Virus record (IMG/VR): IMGVR_UViG_3300039046_000040
Coordinates: 1-32,060 of that record
Strand: one strand, 5' to 3'
Source of the DNA: a virus
Length of the DNA: 32,060 bases
Both the position numbers and the translations under genes were made by a program. The first letter of the stretch is position 1. Each line of letters starts with the position of its first letter. The notes under the pieces were generated by a model. It worked only from the letters and a program-made list of their open reading frames with translations. It had not been told where the DNA came from and did no database searches. Positions 1 to 7,783 of the stretch are shown here, piece by piece.

Positions 1-98
1 TGGCAAATCAAGTTGCAGAAAACAATCAGCTTAGAATTAGATGGGGTGATTCTGTAGGCAATGCACCATCTGGAGAAGCACTTAAAATATTAGAAATT
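1..98. repeat. Terminal overlap, left copy (circular genome junction)
   Basis: The first 98 bases match the last 98 bases of the window (31963-32060) except for one base: T at 26 against C at 31988. The repeat lies inside the portal gene, and the difference is synonymous (AAT or AAC, both Asn). This is what a circular or circularly permuted genome looks like when the assembler leaves the overlap in place. It is not a repeat in the biological sense unless the phage has fixed short terminal repeats, which the position inside a gene makes unlikely. Confidence 0.95.
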
Positions 99-467
99 GA
101 AAATCTTGAGGCGAGAGAAAGTGATATTGCAATCTTCAGAGATTGGGAGCATGATAGATACAAAATTGATAAAAGAATATTAGAAGTACATAATGCAATG
201 AATTTGCCTGATGAATATACGGTTGATTTTGCTGAGACAAGTTACCCAATGAGTACAGATCAAGAATTAAAATTACTTGATTGGAAACTAGCTAATGGAG
301 TAATGACTCAAAAAGATATATTATTATATTTTAATAAAGATATGAGTGATGCAGAACTAGAAGAAAAACTAGGTGAAATACAAGAAGAACAAGCACCACC
401 TGAACCACCACAACCACAATCAACATTTCAAAGAATACTAAATGGCACAACCCCAGTCGGTAGTTGA
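3..467 (+). CDS. Portal protein, C-terminal part (gene continues from 31062)
   Basis: This is the 3' part of the portal gene that starts at 31062 and crosses the circular junction. Codons here are in phase with that gene through the 98-bp overlap, and no start codon is needed at the left edge. Joined, the protein is about 455 aa, a normal length for siphovirus portals. The visible part continues the segment SMANQVAENNQLR and then has an acidic, helical stretch typical of the portal wing and stem, ending in a Pro/Gln-rich tail. The last 26 bases overlap the head-morphogenesis gene at 442. A Met at 198 is internal and should not be taken as a start. The portal forms the dodecameric DNA gate at one capsid vertex and docks the terminase. 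Confidence 0.85.
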   Translation, partial: ANQVAENNQLRIRWGDSVGNAPSGEALKILEIENLEARESDIAIFRDWEHDRYKIDKRILEVHNAMNLPDEYTVDFAETSYPMSTDQELKLLDWKLANGVMTQKDILLYFNKDMSDAELEEKLGEIQEEQAPPEPPQPQSTFQRILNGTTPVGS

Positions 468-1137
468 TAGGTTTATATCAGAGATAGGTACATTAGAAAG
501 TTCATTTAACTCAAACTTATCAAGGGTGGTAGATGGCTTAAGTGGATTAAGTGACAGGCAATTAATAGATGCCATAGGTCAATTAAATCTGTTTGATGAA
601 CTAATAAATGCTGGATATGGTGATGCCTTAAATAATTTAGAAAATGGATATGGTGAACTATTGCAAGATTCAATTGCTTTGGCACAATCAAGAGGAATTG
701 CATTTACTGTTGGTGAAGGGTTGCAAGGACTTCAAACATTACAAGAATTAAAAACTGCTGAGTTATTAGGAAAGGCACAGGAACATTCAACCACATTAAC
801 TAATTTAATATTTGAAAACTTATATAATGGCAGACCATCAAACGAGGTTGTTGATTTATTATCTCAAACTAAACTTGCAGATTATCAGTTAAATGTTGCT
901 GTAGATACTGCAATTAAAACCTTTGATGACACTGCAAGGTATCAAGTATTTAAAGGACAAGATGTAAGATGGACATATTTCGGACCAAATGATACAAGAA
1001 CAAGGGATATATGCAAACAAACAATATTAAATGAACCAGCAGAGGGATATACTGAAGAAGAAGTAAATAATTTAAAAACTCCATTTGGATTAAGGGGCGG
1101 ATTTAATTGTAGGCATAGTTGGACACTTAAAGCATGA
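442..1137 (+). CDS. Head morphogenesis protein (SPP1 gp7 / Mu gpF-like minor head protein)
   Basis: This 231-aa protein follows the portal, the usual place for the SPP1 gp7/Mu F-like minor head protein. The C-terminus carries the family signature: DTRTRDIC at about residues 183-190, an acidic stretch, then GGFNCRHSW at about 219-227. The conserved Arg, Cys and His residues are all present. The N-terminal two thirds is helical and rich in Leu and Asn. Family members sit inside or on the procapsid near the portal and influence DNA packaging or ejection. The start overlaps the end of the portal by 26 bases, with no obvious Shine-Dalgarno, so it is probably translationally coupled. The last codons overlap the next gene (ATGA). 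Confidence 0.82.
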   Translation: MAQPQSVVDRFISEIGTLESSFNSNLSRVVDGLSGLSDRQLIDAIGQLNLFDELINAGYGDALNNLENGYGELLQDSIALAQSRGIAFTVGEGLQGLQTLQELKTAELLGKAQEHSTTLTNLIFENLYNGRPSNEVVDLLSQTKLADYQLNVAVDTAIKTFDDTARYQVFKGQDVRWTYFGPNDTRTRDICKQTILNEPAEGYTEEEVNNLKTPFGLRGGFNCRHSWTLKA

Positions 1138-1601
1138 AAGTAAAATTTAGAAACTTATTACAAACAAAGAAAACACAGTGGTTGGTGCTTGGTGGTAAAC
1201 TTGTTACTAAAATATTACAAGATACAGTGAAAGGAATTAGCCAAGATGGTTCTGGTAAAAGTAGAGATTTCCCAGAATATAGTTTTAAATATGCTTTAAG
1301 AAAATCACAAGGAAAAGCAACATCAAAAGGCAAGGCAGAAAGTAATCAAACATCACCTCCAGATTTAAGATTAACTGGCAAAATGTTAAATTCAATAAAA
1401 GCACAAAGAGCAACAAACATAAGTGTAGAATTAAATTATAGAGAAGCTAAGAAAGTAGAAGATAATGCCAAGATGGGTAGAAATATTTTTGGATTGAATG
1501 ATAAAAATGAAGATTTTGTACAGGATTACTTTGATAAAATTATTGATGAAAGAATAATTAAGTTTGCCAAAAAAGATATTATTATATCTACCAAACAATG
1601 A
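1134..1601 (+). CDS. Putative neck / head-tail joining protein
   Basis: This 155-aa basic protein starts within the stop of the minor head gene (ATGA overlap), so the two are probably coupled. Residues around 80-92 read PPDLRLTGKMLNSI, which resembles the Leu-x-x-Thr/Ser-Gly-x-Leu motif of phage virion-morphogenesis and HK97 gp10-like tail-completion proteins. No enzyme motif is visible. Position between the minor head protein and the scaffold supports a structural role, but a siphovirus would usually place a gp10-like protein further downstream. The call is therefore tentative. Confidence 0.45.
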   Translation: MKVKFRNLLQTKKTQWLVLGGKLVTKILQDTVKGISQDGSGKSRDFPEYSFKYALRKSQGKATSKGKAESNQTSPPDLRLTGKMLNSIKAQRATNISVELNYREAKKVEDNAKMGRNIFGLNDKNEDFVQDYFDKIIDERIIKFAKKDIIISTKQ

Positions 1602-1657
1602 TGATTTTAAATTATATATATGTTAATGTAAATTTTAACAAGTAAAAGGAAGGCAGA
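1602..1657 (+). promoter_or_regulatory. AT-rich intergenic region before scaffold, possible promoter
   Basis: This 56-bp gap contains ATTTTAAATTATA at 1604-1616, a 13-mer found again at 28616-28628 ahead of the packaging genes. A good Shine-Dalgarno (AAGGAAGG) precedes the ATG at 1658. The shared element could be a late promoter, but it has no clear -35/-10 pair and AT-rich matches are easy to get in this genome. Confidence 0.35.
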
Positions 1658-2197
1658 ATGTCTGAAACTACAACAGAAACAGTACAAGATAACGTACAAG
1701 AGGTGGCAACTAATAGCCAGGAACAAGTTACCGAATCGCCTGATGTTGGTAACTTAATTGCAGAAAGCAAAAAGTACAGAACAAGGGCTCAAGAAGCAGA
1801 ATCTAAACTTGCTGAGTTACAATCTTCTTTAGAAAAGAAAAAAGAAGAAGAACTTGCTGAGCAAAACAAGTGGGAAGAATTAGCAACAAAAAGACAATCA
1901 GAATTAGATTTAATAAAAACTGATTATGAACGCTTAAAAGGTGCTGAAGAAGCTTACAAAGAAGAACTGCTTAATTCATTAGGTGAGGAAGAAAGAGAAA
2001 CATTTAAAGATTTATCTGTTTCACAATTAAGAACCTTATCTGAAAAACTTAAAATTGAAGTGCAAGAGAAAGTACCAGATACAAGCTCAACACCTTCTGC
2101 AACTGTCAATACTAACAATAAAAGTTGGGTTGATATGTCTAACGAAGAGCGTAGGGCTAATTGGGGTGCTATCTTGCAGTCATACGTTAAAAGGTAA
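1658..2197 (+). CDS. Capsid scaffolding protein
   Basis: This 179-aa, highly charged protein sits directly upstream of the major capsid gene, the standard place for a scaffold. Residues about 30-110 are Glu/Lys/Ala/Leu-rich with heptad character and predict a long coiled coil. A Ser/Thr/Asn linker follows at about 145-158, and the C-terminus is short and basic (ending in YVKR), as expected for the segment that contacts the coat protein. Scaffold proteins guide procapsid assembly and are then removed. No protease gene is visible, so the scaffold would leave intact or be cut by something not recognised here. Strong ribosome site at 1646-1654. Confidence 0.8.
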   Translation: MSETTTETVQDNVQEVATNSQEQVTESPDVGNLIAESKKYRTRAQEAESKLAELQSSLEKKKEEELAEQNKWEELATKRQSELDLIKTDYERLKGAEEAYKEELLNSLGEEERETFKDLSVSQLRTLSEKLKIEVQEKVPDTSSTPSATVNTNNKSWVDMSNEERRANWGAILQSYVKR

Positions 2198-2202
2198 ATA
2201 AA

Positions 2203-3099
2203 ATGGCAAAAATGTATCAAGGTAGTGCTACAACAGCCACTACTGATAGTCACTTTATTCCAGAAATCTGGGGTGAAGGAATCTATAAATACTTTGATAG
2301 AAATACTGTTTTTAGAGGATTGATTGATGATTACTCTGCAGTATTTTCAGGCGCTGGTTTCGGTGATGTTCTACATATTCCAGAAATTAGTTTAATAAGT
2401 GCTTCTGATAAATCTGCAGGATCTGACGTAAGTTATGATGCAACTGCAACAACAGAGACACAACTTACTGTTAATAAGCATAAGTATGTAGCAAAGTTGT
2501 TTGAAGATGTGCTTGAAATTCAGTCAAATGCTGATATGGTTGAAAGATATTCAAGAATGATGGGTGAAGCGCTTGCAAGACAAGTTGATTCAGATATTTA
2601 TTCTGAGTTAAGTAATCTTGAATTAAGTTTAAACTTATCTGCAGATGATACGTTAACAGCGGCAAAGTTTGAAGAAGCTTTGGCAACACTAGGTGATAAC
2701 AGTATCCCTTACATGGATGGGGATGTTGCTATGGTTGTTAACCCAAAGTTATTTGCAGACATTCTTAATCCTTCTGCTGGTATAGCACAGTTCTTTATTA
2801 GAAATGATGCAGTTGGTGAAGGTAACAGAGGATTAAGGTCAGGAATGGTAGGATCACTTTACGGTATGGATGTATATATGTCTAATACTGTATCAAGCGG
2901 TGGTGATTCAAACACCATTTCAGGAGTTATCTTTCACAAAACAGCATGTGCATTTGCGGCACAGCAAGAAGTTAGAGTTCAGTCAGAATACTCTATAGAC
3001 GCACTAGGCACCAAGGTAGTAGCAGATTTGCTCTACGGAGTCAAAAGAATAGACGACACTGATAACAAGAAAGGTATCAAAATCAGAAACGTAGATTAA
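2203..3099 (+). CDS. Major capsid protein (HK97-like fold expected)
   Basis: This 298-aa protein follows the scaffold and is followed by an intrinsic terminator, a typical arrangement for the most highly expressed virion gene. Visible signature stretches are FIPEIWGEGIYKYFDRN near residues 18-32, then GFGDVLHIPEIS, then NKHKYVAKLFEDVLEIQ, and later a DVAMVVNPKLF beta segment and a C-terminal VRVQSEYSIDALGTKVVADLLYGVKR. This order matches coat proteins of marine siphoviruses and podoviruses with the HK97 fold. The mature N-terminus is probably close to residue 1, because no long cleavable delta domain is present. Five bases separate it from the scaffold. Confidence 0.88.
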   Translation: MAKMYQGSATTATTDSHFIPEIWGEGIYKYFDRNTVFRGLIDDYSAVFSGAGFGDVLHIPEISLISASDKSAGSDVSYDATATTETQLTVNKHKYVAKLFEDVLEIQSNADMVERYSRMMGEALARQVDSDIYSELSNLELSLNLSADDTLTAAKFEEALATLGDNSIPYMDGDVAMVVNPKLFADILNPSAGIAQFFIRNDAVGEGNRGLRSGMVGSLYGMDVYMSNTVSSGGDSNTISGVIFHKTACAFAAQQEVRVQSEYSIDALGTKVVADLLYGVKRIDDTDNKKGIKIRNVD

Positions 3100-3111
3100 T
3101 CTACAAAAAAG

Positions 3112-3141
3112 ATAGGGGTAAGGTTTTCTTGCCCCTATTTT
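3112..3141 (+). terminator. Intrinsic terminator after major capsid gene
   Basis: ATAGGGGTAAG (3112-3122) pairs with CTTGCCCCTAT (3128-3138), an 11-bp stem with one G-T pair and a five-base loop, followed directly by TTT. It lies 12 bases after the capsid stop. Such a terminator would cap the head transcript or act as a partial stop that lowers expression of the genes downstream. Confidence 0.82.
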
Positions 3142-3153
3142 GAAAGGTTAAAT

Positions 3154-3372
3154 ATGGAATATTGGCATAGAAAGTTAGATAATAAACTTGAAAGACTTGA
3201 AAAAGAACAATTAGAAAAACACCCTGAATTAGTTGGTTTTTTGCAAAGTAAAGGATATGTTCGGGTAAACAGCGAAACCGACCTTGAACCATATAAAAAA
3301 CCAGTTAAAAAGGCATCAATTAAAAAAGCAGTAAAAAAAGTTGCTAAGAAAGTAACAAAAAAGAAAAAATAA
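3154..3372 (+). CDS. Small protein with histone-H1-like lysine-rich tail
   Basis: This 72-aa protein has an AAAGG ribosome site six bases before the ATG. The first 40 residues are mixed charge and helical. From about residue 48 the chain is almost entirely Lys, Ala and Val with periodic Pro (KKPVKKASIKKAVKKVAKK), like the tail of histone H1 or algal and bacterial HU-like proteins. A DNA- or RNA-binding or packaging role is plausible. No family is recognised. Confidence 0.65.
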   Translation: MEYWHRKLDNKLERLEKEQLEKHPELVGFLQSKGYVRVNSETDLEPYKKPVKKASIKKAVKKVAKKVTKKKK

Positions 3373-3377
3373 ATATA

Positions 3378-3403
3378 CAAAGCACGGTTCCGTTCATGCT
3401 TTG
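3378..3403 (+). other. RNA hairpin in gap before 3429
   Basis: CAAAGCA at 3378-3384 pairs perfectly with TGCTTTG at 3397-3403 around a 12-base loop. No T-run follows, so it is not a classical terminator. It may affect mRNA stability or processing between two structural genes. The ribosome site of the next gene (AGGAAGGAAG) lies downstream and is free. Confidence 0.45.
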
Positions 3404-3428
3404 CTATTAGCTTAGGAAGGAAGAAAAA

Positions 3429-3773
3429 ATGGCAGACTTACACACTTATTCAGTTCAAGAATCATTGAACACTACAGTTGGAGGTACATGGACTGTTGCC
3501 TCGGCTGGAACTGCTGGAAGTTCAGCAGATGTAAATAACACAACCCACAAATTATTATCAAGTAGTTCTGGAACAATTGGAGTTCATTCGGCAGTAGAAA
3601 TACATTTTAATTTCACAACAAGTGAAACAAATGTAAATGCTAGTAATGATATGATATTACCAAAGAATACATTGACATTCTTAACAGTACCTAGAGGGTT
3701 AGGGAACACAATATATTTCAATTATAATTCTACAAGCACTACAACTGGTGCTGTAAGAATAGTGGAGGTATAA
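3429..3773 (+). CDS. Putative virion protein (small beta-rich, decoration-like)
   Basis: This 114-aa protein is rich in Ser, Thr, Gly and Asn with alternating hydrophobics, and has no cysteine. The composition fits an all-beta structural protein. It lies between the capsid and the tail fibre, has a strong ribosome site, and its stop overlaps the tail-fibre start (TAATG). A head-decoration or fibre-accessory protein are both possible. I recognise no specific family. Confidence 0.5.
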   Translation: MADLHTYSVQESLNTTVGGTWTVASAGTAGSSADVNNTTHKLLSSSSGTIGVHSAVEIHFNFTTSETNVNASNDMILPKNTLTFLTVPRGLGNTIYFNYNSTSTTTGAVRIVEV

Positions 3774-6700
3774 TGCAGAGTTCAATGTTAAAAGCTATTG
3801 TTGAGGACTTTGGCAATGGTGGTACAATAGATGGTGATTTAGTAGTATCTGGCGACTTAACTGTATCTGGAGGTGGTAGTCTTAGTTTTGATGAGATTAT
3901 AGAAGGTACACAAGTAATAGATGTCACTAGCACAGAAGCCTTGCTTGTACGTAAGAACGGTGATGGCGGTGATGTATTCAAGGTGGATACACAAAATACA
4001 AGAGTAGGTATTGGTTCTACATTTTCACCAAGTTACCTACTGCATTTAAAAAGTGGCGATAATGTAATGGCATCATTTGAATCTACTGATGCTAATGCAA
4101 GTATATACTTAGTTGATAGCAACACAACTGCTGATGCTACATTAAAAAGAGTTACAAATGATTTAATTTTGCTTGAAAGCGGAGGAAGCGTTGGTATAGG
4201 TGCATCGCCCACAAATAATCTACACATCGAAGCAGACTCTGGTGATGAAGGTATAACTATCCATAGTGCTGGGGACACATCAAATGCAGTTATATTAGAT
4301 GCAAATAGGTCAGGTGCAGATAGTGGTATTGGTAATATGCTTGGTAAGTGGAATGGTACTCTGATTGGTTATATGGGATTTTTTAGTGGTGCAGATACTA
4401 CTAATAAAGATGATGGTGTAATTAAATTTGCTACAACTCCATCTGGTGGCTCTGCTACTGTTGCACTTACCATAGACTCAAGTCAAAATGCTACTTTTGG
4501 TGGTGATGTTGGTATAGGAGTCACACCAACTAAGAGGTTAGAATTGGGTGGAGGTACTTCTGGACAAACATTATTATTTTCTAATACTGGCGTAAATACA
4601 ACTAACGGAGCAAGAGTTCAAGCAAATATTAGATATAAAACTGGTTCTTATGCTGGACAAAACACTATTCAGATTGTGACAGAAACACAATTTGATGATA
4701 GTTCAGCAGTGGTTTTTAATACTGGTGGGAGCAGTGCAGAAAGATTACGAATAACAAGCGGTGGAAAAATTGGTATAGGTACAAATCTTCCGTCAGGTAA
4801 GCTAACTTTGTCAAATGGTTCAGCATCTGCACCTTTGAGTATTACAGCAAGTAATTCATATATACAATTAGGCAGTGAAGATTTTGGTAGTGGTGGATTA
4901 GGTAAGTTTATGATTGGCTTTGGTTATACCGATGTACTAACCAATACAAACGCTCCAGCATATATAGGTTTTGAAGAAACATCTACAAGTGGAGATACCA
5001 AAGGTGATTTAACATTCTATACAAGAGATGTAACTACAGATACTGCACCTACAAAAAGACTTACTATTGGTGCTGATGGCAATGCTACTTTTGCTGGTGA
5101 TGTATTTATTAGCAACTCAACACCAATTTTACGATTGGATGATTCTGATGTAAGTACAAATGTTTCATTAGATGGTTCTGGTGGTATAGTAAAACTTGCA
5201 AGTCACGCTGGTCAAACTATTAGATTTTTAATTGGTAGTACAGAGGTTTCAAGATTTGACTCGTCAGGAAGATTAGGTATAGGAACAAGTTCCTTATCAG
5301 ATAAGTTAGAGATAGCTGATGGTGCAGTAAATGGTTCAACATATATGAACCTTAACAACAATCACGCAGACCAGTTTTTATCATTAGGAATTAATGGAAA
5401 TGTTGGTGAAATAGCAGTTGACAATGGAGATAGTTTAAGTTTTGGAACATATACAAATAAGTCAACTAAAACTTTAACTACTGCACTTACCATAGACTCC
5501 AGTCAAAATATTGGTATAGGTTCAACTCCCAAAACTCACTTAGACGTTCAAAGCTATCAAGCTGATGGAATCACCATTGGTGCTGATAATGATGCTAACA
5601 GGACAAGAACAAATAGCACATCTAAGAGTGGTGGCATAACTGGTGTTCATTATACCAATGCTGAAGAAAGCATAAGATTAATTGGATATTCTTCTTCATC
5701 TTCAGCTAATACACTTCTTCTTGGTGGTGGTAATGGTGATTGGAACTCAGCAACTAATATAAACTTTTATGTTGGTGCAAACACTACAACTACTGCTGGT
5801 GACTTAAGATTTAAACTTGATACCAACTCCAGAATCTCCATATCTAATAATGATAGTGGTACACTAAATACAGTCTTTGGCTACCAATCTGGTACTGCAC
5901 TTGCATCTGGTTCTACTGAGAATACAGTTTTTGGACACCAAGCTGGGTTAGCACTTAGTACAGGAGATTACAACACAGCAGTTGGTGCATTAGCCCTGAA
6001 AAGTGAAGATGGTGGAAATAGAGCTGTTGCAGTTGGAACATCTTGTATGTTTTCCCAAAATGTATCTGATCAATCAAGAAATGTTGCAGTAGGATTTGCG
6101 GCAAGTTATCACAATGTTACAGGAGTACAGAATACAGCAGTTGGATATGAAGCATTAGGTGGTTCATCTGGGAATAGTCACGATAATAATACTGCAATTG
6201 GATATGATGCTCTTCATTCAGTTAGTACAGGAAGGCAAAATGTTGCAGTCGGTTCTGCTTGTGGGGATGCTATTACTGCTGGTGTTCAGAATGTTATTGT
6301 TGGAGCAGATTCAGATATTAGTGCTGTAGATGCTGGTAATGAAATAGTATTAGGATATGGGGTAACTGGACAAGGCTCTAATAAAGCAACAATTGGTAAT
6401 GCAGACATTACTGATGTTTATATGGCATCAGATAGTGGTGCTACAGTTCATTGTGCTGGTATTCAATTTCCAGCAAGTCAAGTAGCAAATGGTGGGGCAA
6501 ATGTACTTGATGATTACGAAGAAGGCGAACATACATCAGTTATTACTTGTGGTAATTCTGGAACTGTTACTCTTGATGGTACTAATAACAAATTATCTTA
6601 TGTAAAAATCGGAAGTATGGTAACTGTTAATGGCTTACTAAGTGTCAGTTCTGTAAGTAGCCCAGATGGATATTTTACATTTAGCGTACCATTTACACTC

Positions 6701-6913
6701 GGAGATGGAACTGGGCTTTCAAAAAGGTGTAGTGGTAGTGTAACAGTCTATGGGGTTTCTGGGCTTGATGTAAACCAATTTGTTGTAGTTGGCATTGAAG
6801 CTGAGGCAAGGATTCGTGTTTATGCAGGTAACGCTACTTCTATAGTGAATGATTCAGCAAATGCACTAGTTGCTTCCTCAGCTATATTAGTAAGTATAAC
6901 ATATTTTGTATAG
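3773..6913 (+). CDS. Tail fibre / receptor-binding protein with GIG repeats
   Basis: This 1046-aa protein is the largest gene. After an N-terminal region with DGDLVVSGDLTVSGGG (about 20-35), it carries six copies of a module whose core is GIG-x(3-6)-P-x-x-x-L-x-(I/L/V), at roughly residues 78, 140, 246, 333, 501 and 580. Between them are AL-T-I-D-S-S-Q-N stretches. This is typical of trimeric beta-rich fibres in marine phages. Residues about 700-860 change to N-T-A-V/I-G-x-x-A-L repeats like the head of trimeric autotransporter adhesins. The C-terminus has a LDDYEEGEH motif (about 925-933) leading to a 110-aa beta domain, probably the receptor-binding tip. No S74 chaperone is seen. A GGAGG site inside the preceding gene drives translation. 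Confidence 0.85.
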   Translation: MQSSMLKAIVEDFGNGGTIDGDLVVSGDLTVSGGGSLSFDEIIEGTQVIDVTSTEALLVRKNGDGGDVFKVDTQNTRVGIGSTFSPSYLLHLKSGDNVMASFESTDANASIYLVDSNTTADATLKRVTNDLILLESGGSVGIGASPTNNLHIEADSGDEGITIHSAGDTSNAVILDANRSGADSGIGNMLGKWNGTLIGYMGFFSGADTTNKDDGVIKFATTPSGGSATVALTIDSSQNATFGGDVGIGVTPTKRLELGGGTSGQTLLFSNTGVNTTNGARVQANIRYKTGSYAGQNTIQIVTETQFDDSSAVVFNTGGSSAERLRITSGGKIGIGTNLPSGKLTLSNGSASAPLSITASNSYIQLGSEDFGSGGLGKFMIGFGYTDVLTNTNAPAYIGFEETSTSGDTKGDLTFYTRDVTTDTAPTKRLTIGADGNATFAGDVFISNSTPILRLDDSDVSTNVSLDGSGGIVKLASHAGQTIRFLIGSTEVSRFDSSGRLGIGTSSLSDKLEIADGAVNGSTYMNLNNNHADQFLSLGINGNVGEIAVDNGDSLSFGTYTNKSTKTLTTALTIDSSQNIGIGSTPKTHLDVQSYQADGITIGADNDANRTRTNSTSKSGGITGVHYTNAEESIRLIGYSSSSSANTLLLGGGNGDWNSATNINFYVGANTTTTAGDLRFKLDTNSRISISNNDSGTLNTVFGYQSGTALASGSTENTVFGHQAGLALSTGDYNTAVGALALKSEDGGNRAVAVGTSCMFSQNVSDQSRNVAVGFAASYHNVTGVQNTAVGYEALGGSSGNSHDNNTAIGYDALHSVSTGRQNVAVGSACGDAITAGVQNVIVGADSDISAVDAGNEIVLGYGVTGQGSNKATIGNADITDVYMASDSGATVHCAGIQFPASQVANGGANVLDDYEEGEHTSVITCGNSGTVTLDGTNNKLSYVKIGSMVTVNGLLSVSSVSSPDGYFTFSVPFTLGDGTGLSKRCSGSVTVYGVSGLDVNQFVVVGIEAEARIRVYAGNATSIVNDSANALVASSAILVSITYFV
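4462..4509 (+). repeat. Fibre DNA repeat, first copy
   Basis: Bases 4462-4489 (coding ALTIDSSQN) recur at 5482-5509 with one mismatch. The adjacent 4487-4509 recurs at 5081-5103 with one mismatch. Near-identical DNA inside a diverging repeat protein indicates recent duplication or recombination between modules. Confidence 0.8.
5081..5103 (+). repeat. Fibre DNA repeat, second copy of 4487-4509
   Basis: This 23-base stretch matches 4487-4509 with one mismatch and encodes the same N-A-T-F-x-G-D-V turn between fibre modules. Confidence 0.75.
5482..5509 (+). repeat. Fibre DNA repeat, second copy of 4462-4489
   Basis: This 28-base stretch matches 4462-4489 with one mismatch (C for A). Both copies lie in the same reading frame and precede a GIG module. 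Confidence 0.8.
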
Positions 6914-6925
6914 TGGATACTATAC
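6908..6925 (+). other. Hairpin over tail-fibre stop codon
   Basis: GTATAGT (6908-6914) is the perfect inverse of ACTATAC (6919-6925), with a GGAT loop. It overlaps the stop codon and has no T-run. It could be an mRNA stability or coupling element. The AT-rich arms make it weak. Confidence 0.3.
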
Positions 6926-6946
6926 TGGAACTAACAAGGAGTTAAA

Positions 6947-7207
6947 ATGGCTTTAGAAAAGAAAAAAACATACGATTATGAAGTGCGTGGAGAATACAAG
7001 TGTATTCAAGAACGCTGTAAAACATCTATAATGGAAGATGGTGAAGAAATATCATACTCATACCATAGAAAGGCATTTATGCCAGATGCAGATGTAAGTG
7101 GTGAGAGTTCTGAATTAAGAGCATTAGCTGGTGCATTATGGACAGATGAAATTAAGTCTGCTTATGCAGATAGCATCGTTGAACCAGAAGAAGAATCTGG
7201 AGAATAA
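6947..7207 (+). CDS. Hypothetical protein, YDYEVRGEYK family
   Basis: This 86-aa protein has a strong AAGGAG site. It starts MALEKKKTYDYEVRGEYKCIQ, a pattern I associate with small proteins placed after tail fibres in marine phages, but no function is known to me. The N-terminal half is predicted beta, the C-terminal half helical and acidic, ending in a Glu-rich tail. The last codons supply the ribosome site (GGAG, 7199-7202) of the tiny Cys-rich ORF that follows. Confidence 0.6.
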   Translation: MALEKKKTYDYEVRGEYKCIQERCKTSIMEDGEEISYSYHRKAFMPDADVSGESSELRALAGALWTDEIKSAYADSIVEPEEESGE

Positions 7208-7208
7208 T

Positions 7209-7247
7209 ATGTGTAAATGCTGTAATTGTAAAAATTGTAATTGTTAA
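7209..7247 (+). CDS. 12-residue Cys-rich micropeptide
   Basis: The ORF encodes MCKCCNCKNCNC and stop. Six of twelve residues are cysteine, in the order C-x-C-C-x-C-x2-C-x-C, which resembles a metallothionein metal cluster. A GGAG Shine-Dalgarno at 7199-7202 sits six bases before the ATG, a spacing as good as that of real neighbours. The next gene starts 19 bases after the stop with its own site, so this ORF fills an otherwise empty gap. It might bind Zn, Cu or Fe-S, or act as a leader. Translation is not proven by sequence. Confidence 0.5.
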   Translation: MCKCCNCKNCNC

Positions 7248-7265
7248 CTAAACAGGAGAAAGAAA

Positions 7266-7496
7266 ATGGCTAAAAAACAAAATCAAAAGCCAGTCTTATT
7301 AATGTTAAATGGTGTTGAATATGACGTCAATAAGGACTTTAATGATGAACAAAAGCAAATGTATCTTCACTTGCAAAACATAGAGGATAAGATAAATTCT
7401 AATAACTTTATTCAACAGCAACTAGCTGTAAGTAAAGATGGGTTTATTAGGTTGTTAGAAGAATCACTTGCAAAAGGACAAGCAGAAGAAGAATGA
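7266..7496 (+). CDS. Small protein, DUF6447-like
   Basis: This 76-aa protein has an AGGAG site. The pattern LMLNGVEYDVNKDF, then a helical stretch and LAVSKDGFIRLLEESL, resembles the short DUF6447-type proteins of marine phages and cyanobacteria, which have an N-terminal G-x-x-Y-D beta turn followed by two helices. Function unknown. It overlaps the next gene by four bases (ATGA). Confidence 0.55.
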   Translation: MAKKQNQKPVLLMLNGVEYDVNKDFNDEQKQMYLHLQNIEDKINSNNFIQQQLAVSKDGFIRLLEESLAKGQAEEE

Positions 7497-7783
7497 TCAT
7501 CAGATGTGCCTATGACCATGATGTAGTAATCCACTTTAATAATAAAAAAGGGATGATTAAAAAAGTGAAGTTGGCTGATGGAACTTTTACTACATTAACA
7601 TATCCAGGAAGTAAAAACTACTTTCTTAGAAATGGTGAGAACATTATTAAAAAAAGTGACTCATTTAAAACCATTGAAGAAGCATATGTGAAGGAGTGTG
7701 AAAATTTAAAAGACTCTGATGGTCATGGTCGCATTGATATTGTAAAGCATAAGATAGTTAATCACAAGGTGGTTGAACGATGA
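7493..7783 (+). CDS. Hypothetical protein
   Basis: This 96-aa protein is coupled to its neighbours by ATGA overlaps on both sides. It is Lys-rich and probably mixed alpha/beta. It contains YDHDVVIHF near the N-terminus and a C-terminal run of His/Lys/Val (DIVKHKIVNHKVVER). No family is recognised. Confidence 0.55.
   Translation: MIIRCAYDHDVVIHFNNKKGMIKKVKLADGTFTTLTYPGSKNYFLRNGENIIKKSDSFKTIEEAYVKECENLKDSDGHGRIDIVKHKIVNHKVVER

Noticed and set aside
198-467. Separate 89-aa gene starting at ATG 198
   Set aside because: It is in frame with the portal gene across the circular junction, so it is only the portal C-terminus.
3773-6913. Diversity-generating retroelement target in the tail fibre
   Set aside because: No reverse transcriptase gene and no template repeat near the C-terminus are seen in the genome.
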